Below the pieces are notes generated by a model, which was not told where the DNA came from, did not search any database, and saw nothing but the letters and a program-made list of their open reading frames with translations. A stretch of 64,000 nucleotides of DNA from Paenibacillus sp. AN1007 (lineage in GTDB: Bacteria; Bacillota; Bacilli; Paenibacillales; Paenibacillaceae): contig NZ_CP159992.1 in the NCBI RefSeq assembly GCF_040702995.1, forward strand, positions 1,823,501-1,887,500, written 5' to 3'. Made by a program: the position numbers and the translations under genes. Of this stretch, positions 28,521-37,711 are shown one piece after another. How positions within the stretch are numbered: position 1 is the first letter of the stretch; every line of letters starts with the position of its first letter.

Positions 28521-30983
28521 ATGAGTCTATCAGAACAATTTATGCCGGCCTTTCTTGAAGAGGTCGTGGGTGACCGTTTCGGTCGCTACTCCAAATACAT
28601 TATTCAAGACCGGGCCATTCCCGATGTGCGGGATGGATTGAAGCCCGTACAGCGGCGTATTTTATACGCTATGTACGACTCAGGCAATACACCTGAGAAG
28701 CCATACCGTAAGTCTGCCAAAACGGTAGGGGACGTTATGGGTAACTATCACCCTCACGGTGATTCCTCCATCTATGAAGGCATGGTGCGGATGGCACAGC
28801 CGTGGAAAATGGGTCATATGCTGGTAGATGGTCACGGGAACTGGGGCTCTCAGGACGATGATCCAGCTGCGGCGATGCGGTATACTGAGGCTCGCTTGTC
28901 ATCCATTGCGATGGAGATGCTTCGCGACATTGAGAAACGCACGGTGCTGTTTAAGGATAACTTTGATAATACAGCCAAGGAACCGGTTGTTCTGCCTTCC
29001 CGTTATCCCAATCTGCTCGTCAACGGTGTAAGCGGAATATCTTCCGGTTTCGCAACCGAGATTCCGCCTCACAATTTACGTGAAACCATCGATGCCTGTA
29101 TTGCGGTGATGGAGAAACCATCCATCGAACTGGATGAAATCATGATGTTTATGAAAGGCCCGGATTTTCCGACAGGCGGATTAATTATGGGCGGCGACGG
29201 CATTCTGGATGCATATCGGACAGGTAAAGGACGAATCTACATACGTTCCAAAACCGAAATCGAAAACATGCGCGGCGGCAAGCAGCAGATTGTCATTACG
29301 GAGATTCCTTATCAGGTAGTGAAATCCCGTCTCGTGACCGCGATGGAGAACATCCGGCTGGAGAAAAAGGTTGAAGGCATAGCCGAAGTTCGTGATGAAA
29401 GCGGACGTGAGGGTCTGCGAATCGTTGTAGAGCTGAAAAAGGAAGCCGATGCACAAGGTATTTTGGCTTATCTGCTCAAGAAAACGGATCTTCAGGTCAC
29501 CTATAACTTCAACATGGTTGCTATCGTAAACAAAGCTCCGCAGCAGCTCGGTCTGAAAGCTATTCTGGAGGCTTATATTGCCCACCAGCGTGAGGTCGTG
29601 ACATTCCGAACCAAATATGAGCTGGAGAAAGCCGAAGATCGGGCCCACGTCCTTGAAGGACTGGTGAAAGCTCTTAACATTCTGGATGAAGTTATTGCGG
29701 CGATCAAAGCTTCGAAGAACCGTCAGGATGCTCAAAACAATCTGATCTGGATGTTCGGCTTTACAGAACGCCAGGCAGATTCGATTCTCACCCTGCAGCT
29801 GTACCGGTTGACAAATCTGGAGATTAACGCTCTTCAAAAAGAACTGAATGAGCTTATGAAGAAAATTTCACAACTCCGCTCCATTCTGGAAAGTGATCGC
29901 AAGCTGGTTGGCGTTATTCGCAAGGAACTGCTGGAGATCAAAGAGAAATACGGAATTGAGCGGCGCTCCGCGATTCAGGGCGAGGTAGAGGAGCTTAAGG
30001 TAAATCTCGAAGTTCTGGTTAACGCGGAAGATGTATTTGTGACATTATCCAAAGAGGGGTATGTGAAACGCTCCAGTATGCAGTCCTTTACACGTTCCGG
30101 CGGGGAGCGAAGTGCAAGTGGTGTAAAAGAAGGCGACTATATCTCTCAGGTGCTTGAAGTGAACACACTGGAGAACCTGCTTGTGTTCACGCAAAAAGGA
30201 CAGTATTTCCTGCTGCCTGTGCATCAGGTGCCGGAGTTTAAGTGGAAAGACCCGGGTACGGCCATCGTTAACGTCATTCCCCTTGCGAAGGACGACCGGA
30301 TCACCAGCGTGCTGGCCATCAAATCGTTTGAAGAACCTGATCACAGCCTTGTATTTGTGACTCGCAAGGGACAGGTCAAACGAACTGAACTGAAGGAGTA
30401 TATTACGAAACGCTCCAGTGCTGTGGCAGCATGTAAGGTTGGGAAAGATGATGAAGTTCTGTCCGTGCATTTGAGTACGGGCGATAAAGATATCGTGCTG
30501 ATAACCAAAGAAGCGATGGCTATACGTTTCCGCGAGGATGAGGTCAACCCGATGGGACGTGTCTCCGGTGGTGTTCGCGGTATTCAGTTGAAAGATACGG
30601 ATGAAGTTGTCTCTGCTCTATGGGTCGAGGGTGATGAAGGCGAGGTAGCCGTACTAAGTGACATCGGGTACGGTAAACGTTCCCTTCTTCTCGATTACGC
30701 GCTGCAGAGCCGTGGTGGTAAAGGAGTGGTTACCTTTGAATTTAAAGAAGGTAAACGTGTCAAACCGAACGGCAGCCGCATTGCGGGGGCATTCTACTGC
30801 AGAGAGCAGCGCAAGTTAACGGTAATGACCAAAGAAGGACAGGCGCATGTGATTTCTTCAGAGAGCGTGCCGATTACGGAACGCAAACATATCGGTAAAT
30901 TACTTGTTCCTGTGGACAAGCAGGACGAGATTACCGAGCTGATCCCGGACTTTAATGAGAATCAGCTGCAAAATTCCGTATAA
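28521..30983 (+). CDS. parC: DNA topoisomerase IV subunit A
   Basis: Cleavage subunit of topoisomerase IV, 820 aa, decatenating daughter chromosomes. The catalytic Tyr is Y121 (AAMRYTEAR). The quinolone-determining region [12 protein letters not shown] carries Ser82 and Glu86, the residues usually intact in susceptible strains. HPHGDSS rather than HPHGDSA supports ParC over GyrA. The C-terminal beta-pinwheel contains QSRGGKG, a GyrA-box-like motif. ATG 28521 is chosen because AAGGTG lies 6 nt upstream; GTG 28512 would place the RBS inside the gene. Confidence 0.95.
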   Translation: MSLSEQFMPAFLEEVVGDRFGRYSKYIIQDRAIPDVRDGLKPVQRRILYAMYDSGNTPEKPYRKSAKTVGDVMGNYHPHGDSSIYEGMVRMAQPWKMGHMLVDGHGNWGSQDDDPAAAMRYTEARLSSIAMEMLRDIEKRTVLFKDNFDNTAKEPVVLPSRYPNLLVNGVSGISSGFATEIPPHNLRETIDACIAVMEKPSIELDEIMMFMKGPDFPTGGLIMGGDGILDAYRTGKGRIYIRSKTEIENMRGGKQQIVITEIPYQVVKSRLVTAMENIRLEKKVEGIAEVRDESGREGLRIVVELKKEADAQGILAYLLKKTDLQVTYNFNMVAIVNKAPQQLGLKAILEAYIAHQREVVTFRTKYELEKAEDRAHVLEGLVKALNILDEVIAAIKASKNRQDAQNNLIWMFGFTERQADSILTLQLYRLTNLEINALQKELNELMKKISQLRSILESDRKLVGVIRKELLEIKEKYGIERRSAIQGEVEELKVNLEVLVNAEDVFVTLSKEGYVKRSSMQSFTRSGGERSASGVKEGDYISQVLEVNTLENLLVFTQKGQYFLLPVHQVPEFKWKDPGTAIVNVIPLAKDDRITSVLAIKSFEEPDHSLVFVTRKGQVKRTELKEYITKRSSAVAACKVGKDDEVLSVHLSTGDKDIVLITKEAMAIRFREDEVNPMGRVSGGVRGIQLKDTDEVVSALWVEGDEGEVAVLSDIGYGKRSLLLDYALQSRGGKGVVTFEFKEGKRVKPNGSRIAGAFYCREQRKLTVMTKEGQAHVISSESVPITERKHIGKLLVPVDKQDEITELIPDFNENQLQNSV

Positions 30984-30990
30984 AAAAGAT

Positions 30991-31044
30991 AAAAAAGACT
31001 CTTCGCGCACATCGCTGATGGTGCCTTGCGAAGAGTCTTTTTTT
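30991..31044 (+). terminator. intrinsic terminator after parC
   Basis: AAAAAAGACTCTTCGC at 30991-31006 pairs with GCGAAGAGTCTTTTTTT at 31028-31044. Confidence 0.9.
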
Positions 31045-31211
31045 GTTGTTCTTCGGCGAATGTGAAGCGCGCCTTCAAGCGAAGTTTAACAACCTTCGTC
31101 GATTGGGGTCGATCGCTGGGAAATTGAAAAAATGCAGCAGGAATGCGGCTTTGAAGGGCGAAAACTTAAGCAAATGAAATGATTATCCGCTGCCGGGAGG
31201 AGTGATTTTAG

Positions 31212-31658
31212 ATGTATAATTCCGATTTCGCCAAGTGCTGGTCCAGATTAACCAAAGATTATAAACTGCATATGGATCAGGAACTGGCACCTTCATTAAC
31301 CGAGGCGCAGCTTGCTGTACTGGAGGTGCTGGAGGACCACGACAAGATGAAACCGTCTGATCTGATTCCATTTCTGGCGACAACGCCTGCGGCCGTTACG
31401 ATGCTGCTTGATCGAATGGAGAAAAACGGCCTCATATGCAGAGATCGCGATGATCAGGATCGGCGGATCGTATGGGTTTCGCTGTCGGACAAGGGGAGAA
31501 TGGAGACCAAGCGGGGAGTTGCCATCCGCAATGAGTTCATGAATTCGGTTCTGAGCAACATTTCGATGCACAATCAACAGCTGCTCGTTTATTTACTTGG
31601 AAAAATAACCGCACCCAGAACAAACGTGCATGAGCCGGTCTTAAGCAGTTCTGGTTAA
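31212..31658 (+). CDS. MarR-family transcriptional regulator
   Basis: A 148-aa winged-helix repressor-type protein. The DNA-binding region is intact: KPSDLIPFLATTPAAVTMLL followed by the wing ICRDRDDQDRRIVWVSLSDKG. RBS GGGAGGAG precedes the ATG. It is followed by its own terminator at 31713 and has no neighbour in the same unit, so the target is not evident. It is distinct from the second, frameshifted MarR gene at 35104. Confidence 0.88.
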   Translation: MYNSDFAKCWSRLTKDYKLHMDQELAPSLTEAQLAVLEVLEDHDKMKPSDLIPFLATTPAAVTMLLDRMEKNGLICRDRDDQDRRIVWVSLSDKGRMETKRGVAIRNEFMNSVLSNISMHNQQLLVYLLGKITAPRTNVHEPVLSSSG

Positions 31659-31712
31659 CGTAAGGGCAAGGGAAACATATATGGTGAATACCGCTAAAAC
31701 AAACGTATTACG

Positions 31713-31755
31713 AAGCATGCCCCTTGTTATTAGACTGGGGTGTGCTTTTATTTAT
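31713..31755 (+). terminator. intrinsic terminator
   Basis: AAGCATGCCCC at 31713-31723 pairs with GGGGTGTGCTT at 31737-31747, followed by TTATTTAT. Confidence 0.7.
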
Positions 31756-31831
31756 GACTTCATAGGAGCACGTCAAAGGTGCAAATAAAATGATGTTATA
31801 GTTAAGGTGCATTTCTTTTGCAAAGATACAT

Positions 31832-31868
31832 TTGACAATTAAATCACTATATCGTAATATTACAATAT
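31832..31868 (+). promoter_or_regulatory. promoter with overlapping ArsR-type dyad operator
   Basis: -35 TTGACA at 31832-31837, a 17-bp spacer and -10 TAATAT at 31855-31860. A 20-bp near-perfect dyad (31849-31868, ATAT-C-GTAAT/ATTAC-A-ATAT, one mismatched pair) covers the -10 element, as expected for repression by the ArsR-type protein encoded next. Confidence 0.75.
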
Positions 31869-31890
31869 AACGTTTTAAGGAGGAGTTTTT

Positions 31891-32208
31891 TTGGAGTTAC
31901 CTGCGTTTGATCGGAACCAACTAAAACAGTTTGATGAACCAGCTGAGTTTCTTAAGGCGCTGTCCCATCCCGTGCGTTTATGTATCGTTCGTGGTCTGAT
32001 GCGCAAAAAGAAATGTAACGTTTCATATATGCAGGAATGTTTGGATCTGCCGCAATCAACAGTGTCGCAGCATCTGCAGAAGCTTCGCAGTGCAGGCATT
32101 GTTGCCACCGAGCGTAATGGTCTTGAAGTTAATTATGTACTGGCTGATCCACGTGTAGAGCAGCTTGTCCCGATTTTATTTGGAAAGGATGCATGTGAAG
32201 ATGAATAA
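31891..32208 (+). CDS. ArsR-family repressor, candidate persulfide sensor
   Basis: A 105-aa winged-helix protein: LSHPVRLCIVRGL, recognition helix LPQSTVSQHLQKLRSAGIV, wing ATERNGLEVNYVLAD. It has Cys at 31, 42, 50 and 102. A Cys near the start of the recognition unit plus one near the C-terminus is the layout of persulfide-sensing ArsR proteins (SqrR/BigR), where the two form a polysulfide bridge. The metal motif ELCVCDL of ArsR/SmtB sensors is absent. The start is TTG at 31891 after AAGGAGGAG. It overlaps the sulfur-transfer gene by 8 nt, so it is likely the autoregulated repressor of that operon (inference). Confidence 0.85.
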   Translation: MELPAFDRNQLKQFDEPAEFLKALSHPVRLCIVRGLMRKKKCNVSYMQECLDLPQSTVSQHLQKLRSAGIVATERNGLEVNYVLADPRVEQLVPILFGKDACEDE

Positions 32209-34743
32209 TCGTAAAAAAGTTTTAATCGTAGGAGGTGTCGCAGGCGGTGCATCTGCTGCTGCCGCCTCCGACGTCTAGATGAACACGCCGAGATTATCAT
32301 GTTTGAGAAAGGTCCTTATATTTCATTTGCCAACTGCGGTCTGCCTTATTACATCGGGGGCACGATTGAAGAACGCGGGCGACTTCTCGTGCAAACCCCC
32401 CAAGGCATGGAGGATCGATTCAATATCGATGTACGTACCAAGAGTGAGGTTATCGCTGTTGATGCTGGCAAACGAATCGTGCAGGTACGCAGTGCCGAAC
32501 GCGGCATATACGAGGAAAGTTATGATGAATTAATCTTGTCACCCGGTGCTCGTCCGATTATTCCTGATCTGCCGGGTAAAGAGAACGCGCTGATCTATAC
32601 TGTGCGAAACATTCCGGATATCGACCGAATCAAAGAACAGATAAATTCTTCTAACAACCAAAGTTCAATCGTCATTGGCGGCGGGTTTATCGGTGTAGAG
32701 ATGGCTGAGAATTTGAAAGAAGCAGGTCTTGATGTCACGCTGATTGAAGGCAATGACCAGCTGTTAACCCCGTATGATCCTGAGATGGCGGCTGCACTTG
32801 CGCAGGAGATGGAGCAGAATGGCGTTCGTCTGTTATTTTCGAAACGTGTTCAAGGCTTCCGTACTCAAGATCAAGGCATCGGCGTTGAACTGGCCGATGG
32901 TACTGTACTGTCCGCTGATCTGGTCATCCTGGCGATTGGCGTTACACCAGACACTTCATTTCTGCAGGACAGTGGTGTGGCACTCGGTTCGCGCGGGCAT
33001 ATCCTTGTCAACGAGAAGATGGAGAGCAGTATTCCCCATATCTATGCCGTGGGTGATGCTGTTGAAGTGAAGGATTATGTACATGGGACTCCCGCGGCGA
33101 TACCTCTTGCAGGTCCAGCGAACAAACAGGGGAGAATTGCAGCAGATCAGATCGCGGGTCTTGCAACAACGTATAAAGGGACACAGGGCACATCCATCAT
33201 CAAAGTATTCGGATTAACAGCAGCATCCACCGGCAGCAACGAAAGAACGCTTAAACGTATGCAAAAAGACTATCGGACGGTAATCGTACATCCTGCTTCA
33301 CATGCTTCCTATTATCCAGGTTCCAGTGCTTTGGCATTAAAACTGCTGTTCACTCCGCAGGGCAAACTTCTGGGTGCTCAGGCGGTAGGTTACGAGGGTG
33401 TGGACAAACGAATTGATGATATTGCGGTTGCCATTCACTATGGTGGACATGTAAAAGATTTGACGGAACTTGAGCTGAGTTATGCACCGCCCTATTCTTC
33501 CGCGAAAGATCCTGTGAATATGGCCGGTTATGCTGCCGAGAATATGATTGACGGACGAGTCAGCTCATTCACATATGATCAGCTTTCAGAGCGTGATCCT
33601 GCTGAGTCTATTTTGCTCGATGTACGAAGTGGTCTGGAGCACGGCAATGGTCATATCCCAGGTTCGCTATCGATTCCAGTCGATGAACTTCGTCAGAGGT
33701 TAGGCGAGCTGGATGCTTCCAAGGAGATCTGGGTGTACTGTCAGGTTGGGCTTCGTGGATATACGGCATCACAAATCCTGCGTCAGCATGGATATCGGGT
33801 GAAAAATCTGAGCGGGGGATATAAGACGTATCGTCAGGCGCAGTTCAAACCTGCAGGAGTTCCAGAAGAAAACAGCCGTGGTGGTAATGGTAATATCGAC
33901 AGCAACAGCAGTTATATCAAGCGTGTGAAGGAAGGTCAGAGCATTAGTTCTATGAATATTCCTACCAGCCATACAAAGACTGAACCGCAAACAGATACCT
34001 CAAACGGGATCCAGATTGATAATGAACTGAATGTATGTGGTCTGAGCTGCCCAGGACCTCTGATTGAAGTCAAACAAAAAATGGATCAGCTAGCAGATGG
34101 ACAGACCTTACGGGTAAAAGCTTCCGATCCTGGATTCTATGAGGATGTTAAGGCGTGGGCAAACATGTCCGGGTCAGACGTGCTGAAGCTGGAGCGTGAT
34201 AAAGGAGGCGTAATCGAGGCGATTTTGTCCAAAAATACGTTAACGGATACAAACAGTTCACAGCAGCTGGAAAAAGCCAGTACAATGGTTGTATTCAGCG
34301 GTGAACTTGATAAGGCGATTGCTTCATTCATTATTGCTAATGGAGCAGCAGCCAGCGGCCGTAAAGTAACGATGTTTTTCACCTTCTGGGGATTAAATAT
34401 CATTCGCAAACCTGAACTGAAGCACGCCCCTGTGAAAACAGGTATGGCTCGCATGTTTGATCTGATGCTGCCGAGCAGCAGCCTGAAGCTGGGACTTTCC
34501 AGAATGAATATGTTTGGAGCGGGTCCCAAAATGATTCGGGGTCTGATGAAAAAGAATAATGTCGCATCGCTAGAACAGCTCATACAGTCAGCGATCGCAC
34601 AAGGGGTTGAGATTGTGGCCTGCCAGATGTCGATGGATCTGATGGGCATACAGCGCGAGGAGTTAATGGATCAGACTGTTATTGGCGGAGTCGGCTATTA
34701 TCTCGGACAAGCGGATCAGGCGAACCATAATTTATTTATCTAG
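32201..34743 (+). pseudogene. CoA-disulfide reductase-rhodanese-TusA-DsrE fusion, frameshifted near the 5' end
   Basis: Reading from ATG 32201 gives MNNRKKVLIVGGVAGGASAA and then a TAG stop at 32276. From about 32263 the next frame gives RLRRLDEHAEII and stays open to 34743, exactly continuing the family sequence. One base is missing in GCCGCC at 32261-32266. The restored ~847-aa protein has: FAD/NAD CoA-disulfide (persulfide) reductase with redox Cys in SFANCGLPYY; rhodanese with active Cys in VYCQVGLRGY; TusA with CGLSCPGP; and a DsrE-like domain with Cys in VACQMSMDLMG. It would move and reduce persulfide sulfur and is controlled by the upstream ArsR protein. Starting at the internal ATG 32299 would remove the GGVAGG FAD loop, so without a corrected frame the reductase should be inactive. 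Sequence error is a real alternative. Confidence 0.85.
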
Positions 34744-34814
34744 TGCTCATAGTTTGGAGATTGAACCAAACTTCGAACAAATCCGAACAACAAAAATAAA
34801 CTTAAAAACTCATT

Positions 34815-34852
34815 AAATCTCTATTCCACTTTAAGTGGGATGGAGGTTTTTT
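34815..34852 (+). terminator. intrinsic terminator
   Basis: AAATCTCTATTCCACTT pairs with AAGTGGGATGGAGGTTT (with G-T pairs), ending in TTTTTT. It ends the ArsR operon. The 34853-35010 stretch that follows is AT-rich with nothing else seen. Confidence 0.8.
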
Positions 34853-35010
34853 GCTGTGCAGAGCAGAACTGCAGCGCAAGCGATCAACGAATCTGCATAA
34901 TCTTATCCCTCAGGGAAAAGCTACATTCAGACTGATTAAATGTACGTAGGCCTGCTTATATATAACATATAATATGTGTAAATATTATTTTAAAATCTAT
35001 ATGTAAAGAG

Positions 35011-35075
35011 TTGACTATGTAAATATTTTTGTTATAATAAGTAATTGTTCCCCTGATATTTCGTGTACGAAATAT
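35011..35075 (+). promoter_or_regulatory. promoter and MarR-type operator palindrome
   Basis: -35 TTGACT at 35011-35016, 16-bp spacer, -10 TATAAT at 35033-35038. Downstream, at 35056-35075, ATATTTCGT and ACGAAATAT form a perfect 9-bp inverted repeat with a 2-bp spacer, placed just after the expected start site. This is a good candidate operator for autoregulation by the MarR protein that follows. Confidence 0.8.
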
Positions 35076-35103
35076 TATATTCCATAAGTAAAAGGGTGAA
35101 ACA

Positions 35104-35551
35104 ATGACGGATACGTACGAAGTATTTTACATTATCAATTCATTTCGACAAGTGAATCAGATGCTTTTCCGGGCATTCTGGAATGAAAACAAGGAGATCG
35201 AGCTGACTTCGATCCAGTTTATGGTGTTATCGATTCTTAAAGAGCGACCTTCTCTTGGCATTAATGAGATTGCTGATCTGTGCCATATGGGCAGCAGCTC
35301 CATGAGCGCTGTTGTAGAACGTCTTGTAAAAGGCGAATACATCGTGCGGACACGTTCTGATGCGGATCGCCGCTCTGTTATGCTGCAGATCACAGCCAAA
35401 GGGGAAAAGGCACAACAGGAGACGCAGCAGCTTCTGGATGGAGCGCGTATCACCGATATTGGAGATTTCGAAGGAAGACCTTGAGCACCTGCTTCGCATT
35501 CATGGTCTGATGATTGAAAAGTTACAAGGAAGAGAGATGAACAACCTATGA
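35104..35551 (+). pseudogene. MarR-family regulator of the drug exporter, frameshifted
   Basis: From ATG 35104 the frame encodes a normal MarR protein up to QQETQQLLD, then runs into an unrelated tail and stops at 35484 (126 aa). Shifting by one base at the GG of 35440-35441 continues as ERVSPILEISKEDLEHLL to a TGA at 35549-35551. The restored protein is ~149 aa, the usual MarR length, and its stop overlaps the exporter ATG (35548) as ATGA. So one extra G is present. The winged helix (LGINEIADLCHMGSSSMSAV) is intact, but the C-terminal dimerisation helix is lost in the present reading, which should weaken repression. Sequence error is possible. Confidence 0.8.
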
Positions 35552-37065
35552 GCACAACAACTGCTGCAGCTCCGTCCTCCGCGATGGACAACATCAAGAA
35601 AGGCCCCATTGTAGCCGCCTTGTTGATCGGTGCCTTTGTGGCATTTTTGAACCAAACCCTGATGAACGTAGCTCTTCCTAAAATTATGGAGGATCTCGGC
35701 ATCGGACCGAACAAAGCCCAGTGGCTTACCACGGGTTACATGCTTGTTAACGGTGTATTAATTCCCGTTACAGCATACTTGATCGCCAAATTTTCTACAC
35801 GTCAAATATTCATAACAGCCATGACCTTGTTTACCATCGGTACCTTGGTCTGTGGACTTAGTCCGAACTTTTCCATACTTATGGTTGGTCGTGTCATTCA
35901 AGCAGCTGGTGCCGGCATTCTGATGCCGCTAATGACTGTAGTATTCCTGACGATTTTCCCGATTGAGAAACGCGGTCAGGCCATGGGTACGATGGGGATT
36001 GCGATGATCCTCGCACCAGCGATTGGCCCTACGTTATCGGGTTATATCGTGGAACACTATTCTTGGAGATTGTTGTTCTACATCATTTTGCCATTCTCCG
36101 TGATCGCAACAGCGATTGGGATTGCTTTTGTTAAAAATGTAACACGTCAATCCAAACCGAAACTGGATTCAATCGGTGTCATTTTATCAACACTCGGCTT
36201 CGGCAGCTTGCTGTATGGATTCAGTGATGCAGGTACAGACGGATGGGGAAGCGCTGTAGTTATCAGCTGTCTGGTTGTAGGTACCATTTCCCTGATTCTG
36301 TTCGTTATTCGTCAGCTGACGACAGATCATCCGCTCTTGGAGTTCCGAATCTTCAAATACAATATGTACACCCTGACAACGATTATTAATATGCTTGTCA
36401 CAATGGCGATGTTTGCAGGGATGATCCTGCTTCCTATCTTCCTGCAAAATATTCGCGGATTCTCAGCGATTGAATCCGGTCTGCTCATGATGCCTGGTGC
36501 CATCTTGATGGGCATTATGTCTCCGATTACCGGCCGCATCTTCGATAAAGTCGGTGCACGCTGGCTCTCGGTTGCGGGTCTGGCGATTACAGCGATCACG
36601 ACGTGGGGGCTCAGCCGTCTGGCGATTGATACCACATACGGATATATGATGTTTATCTACACAGCTCGTATGTTCGGGATGTCGATGCTGATGATGCCGA
36701 TCCAGACTGCGGGTCTTAACCAGCTGCCTCAGCGTCTCAATGCACATGGTACAGCGATGTCTAACACACTGCGTACAGTCGCAGGCGCGATTGGTACAGC
36801 CATTCTTGTAACGATCATGAGCAGCAAGCTCAAGTCTCATCTGGCTGAAACGATGGCAGCGGGTACGATTGATCCAAACAGCAAAAATGCGGTAATGGCT
36901 GCCACAGCAGATGCAACGATATATGGGGTTAACTACGCTTTTACAGTGGCAACTTATATGACTATTGCAGCTCTGATTCTGGCTTTCTTTATTCGCAAAA
37001 CCAAACCGGCTGCCGAGCCGGTAAACGCAGAGCAGGAAAAAGCGAAAAAAACGGCTACAGCTTAA
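35548..37065 (+). CDS. DHA2-family MFS multidrug exporter (14 TM)
   Basis: A 505-aa proton-driven drug exporter of the EmrB/QacA type. Visible signatures are the N-terminal NQTLMNVALPKIMEDL, motif C-like GIAMILAPAIGPTLSGY and about 14 hydrophobic segments. The start overlaps the frame-restored stop of the MarR gene (ATGA), so regulator and pump form one operon. Substrates cannot be read from the sequence. A terminator follows at 37105. Confidence 0.92.
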   Translation: MSTTTAAAPSSAMDNIKKGPIVAALLIGAFVAFLNQTLMNVALPKIMEDLGIGPNKAQWLTTGYMLVNGVLIPVTAYLIAKFSTRQIFITAMTLFTIGTLVCGLSPNFSILMVGRVIQAAGAGILMPLMTVVFLTIFPIEKRGQAMGTMGIAMILAPAIGPTLSGYIVEHYSWRLLFYIILPFSVIATAIGIAFVKNVTRQSKPKLDSIGVILSTLGFGSLLYGFSDAGTDGWGSAVVISCLVVGTISLILFVIRQLTTDHPLLEFRIFKYNMYTLTTIINMLVTMAMFAGMILLPIFLQNIRGFSAIESGLLMMPGAILMGIMSPITGRIFDKVGARWLSVAGLAITAITTWGLSRLAIDTTYGYMMFIYTARMFGMSMLMMPIQTAGLNQLPQRLNAHGTAMSNTLRTVAGAIGTAILVTIMSSKLKSHLAETMAAGTIDPNSKNAVMAATADATIYGVNYAFTVATYMTIAALILAFFIRKTKPAAEPVNAEQEKAKKTATA

Positions 37066-37104
37066 TTCGACTTCAAGAATTATTGAAAAAGATAAAAATA
37101 AGAG

Positions 37105-37165
37105 AAAGAGAACTCTTATCTGCAGGCAAAGTAATCATCATGCCGTAGAGAGAGTTCTCTTTTTG
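37105..37165 (+). terminator. intrinsic terminator between convergent genes
   Basis: AAAGAGAACTCT at 37105-37116 pairs with AGAGTTCTCTTT at 37151-37162, followed by more T. The A-rich left side could serve the minus-strand gene as well. Confidence 0.8.
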
Positions 37166-37210
37166 TTTTTTGCAAACGAAGCGCTGCCTGGTAAAAAAAA
37201 TATGGAACCT

Positions 37211-37561
37211 TTACTCATCATCTGAAGCGATCGAATCCTGCAGCAGCAGCGCTGGATCAGGTTCATGTCCGAAGCGCTTGAGATCAATGGCACCGTGCAG
37301 CCCGAACTGGACTCCTTCACTAATCAGCTCGGTTTCCTGCATCATTCGTGATTCCTCATCCAGGATGGAAATCTGCCCTTTAGCATTAACGACCCTGTGC
37401 CAGGGCAGCCGTTCTTTGCGGCTCATGGAGTGCAGTATGCGGACAACCTGTCTTGCCGCCCTCGGGCTTCCGGCGTGCGCCGCAATCTGTCCGTAAGTCA
37501 TCACCTTTCCCTCGGGGATCGCGGAAATAATAGCAATAACCTGTTTCGTGAATGGGGTCAT
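37211..37561 (-). CDS. alkyltransferase-like protein (ATL; MGMT family)
   Basis: A 116-aa protein with the fold of O6-alkylguanine-DNA alkyltransferase (EGKVMTYGQIAAHAGSPRAARQV), but the active-site motif reads PWHRVV, with Trp54 where the acceptor Cys of true enzymes would be. ATL proteins of this type bind O6-alkylguanine lesions without repairing them and pass them to nucleotide-excision repair. The C-terminal extension after the core is short. It is transcribed alone on the minus strand, convergent with the MFS exporter. Confidence 0.9.
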   Translation of the reverse strand: MTPFTKQVIAIISAIPEGKVMTYGQIAAHAGSPRAARQVVRILHSMSRKERLPWHRVVNAKGQISILDEESRMMQETELISEGVQFGLHGAIDLKRFGHEPDPALLLQDSIASDDE

Positions 37562-37621
37562 GAATATCGGCTCCTGTCTTTGGATTAAAAGAACTAACTT
37601 TATAGAGTAGATCGTATATTA

Positions 37622-37663
37622 TAAAAAAACGTGTCGTCTGGATGCAGCATCCGAACGACACGC
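37622..37663 (-). terminator. intrinsic terminator of the rluA-type operon (minus strand)
   Basis: On the minus strand GCGTGTCGTTCGGATGC pairs with CATCCAGACGACACG and is followed by TTTTTTT. Confidence 0.8.
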
Positions 37664-37711
37664 TACAGGTGCAGACACGTACTGCTCCTGGATTGGATAA
37701 CATTAATCGTA

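Noticed and set aside
32299..34743. Calling the sulfur-transfer protein as a normal gene starting at ATG 32299
   Set aside because: This start removes the FAD GGVAGG loop that is encoded just upstream in another frame, and no RBS precedes it.
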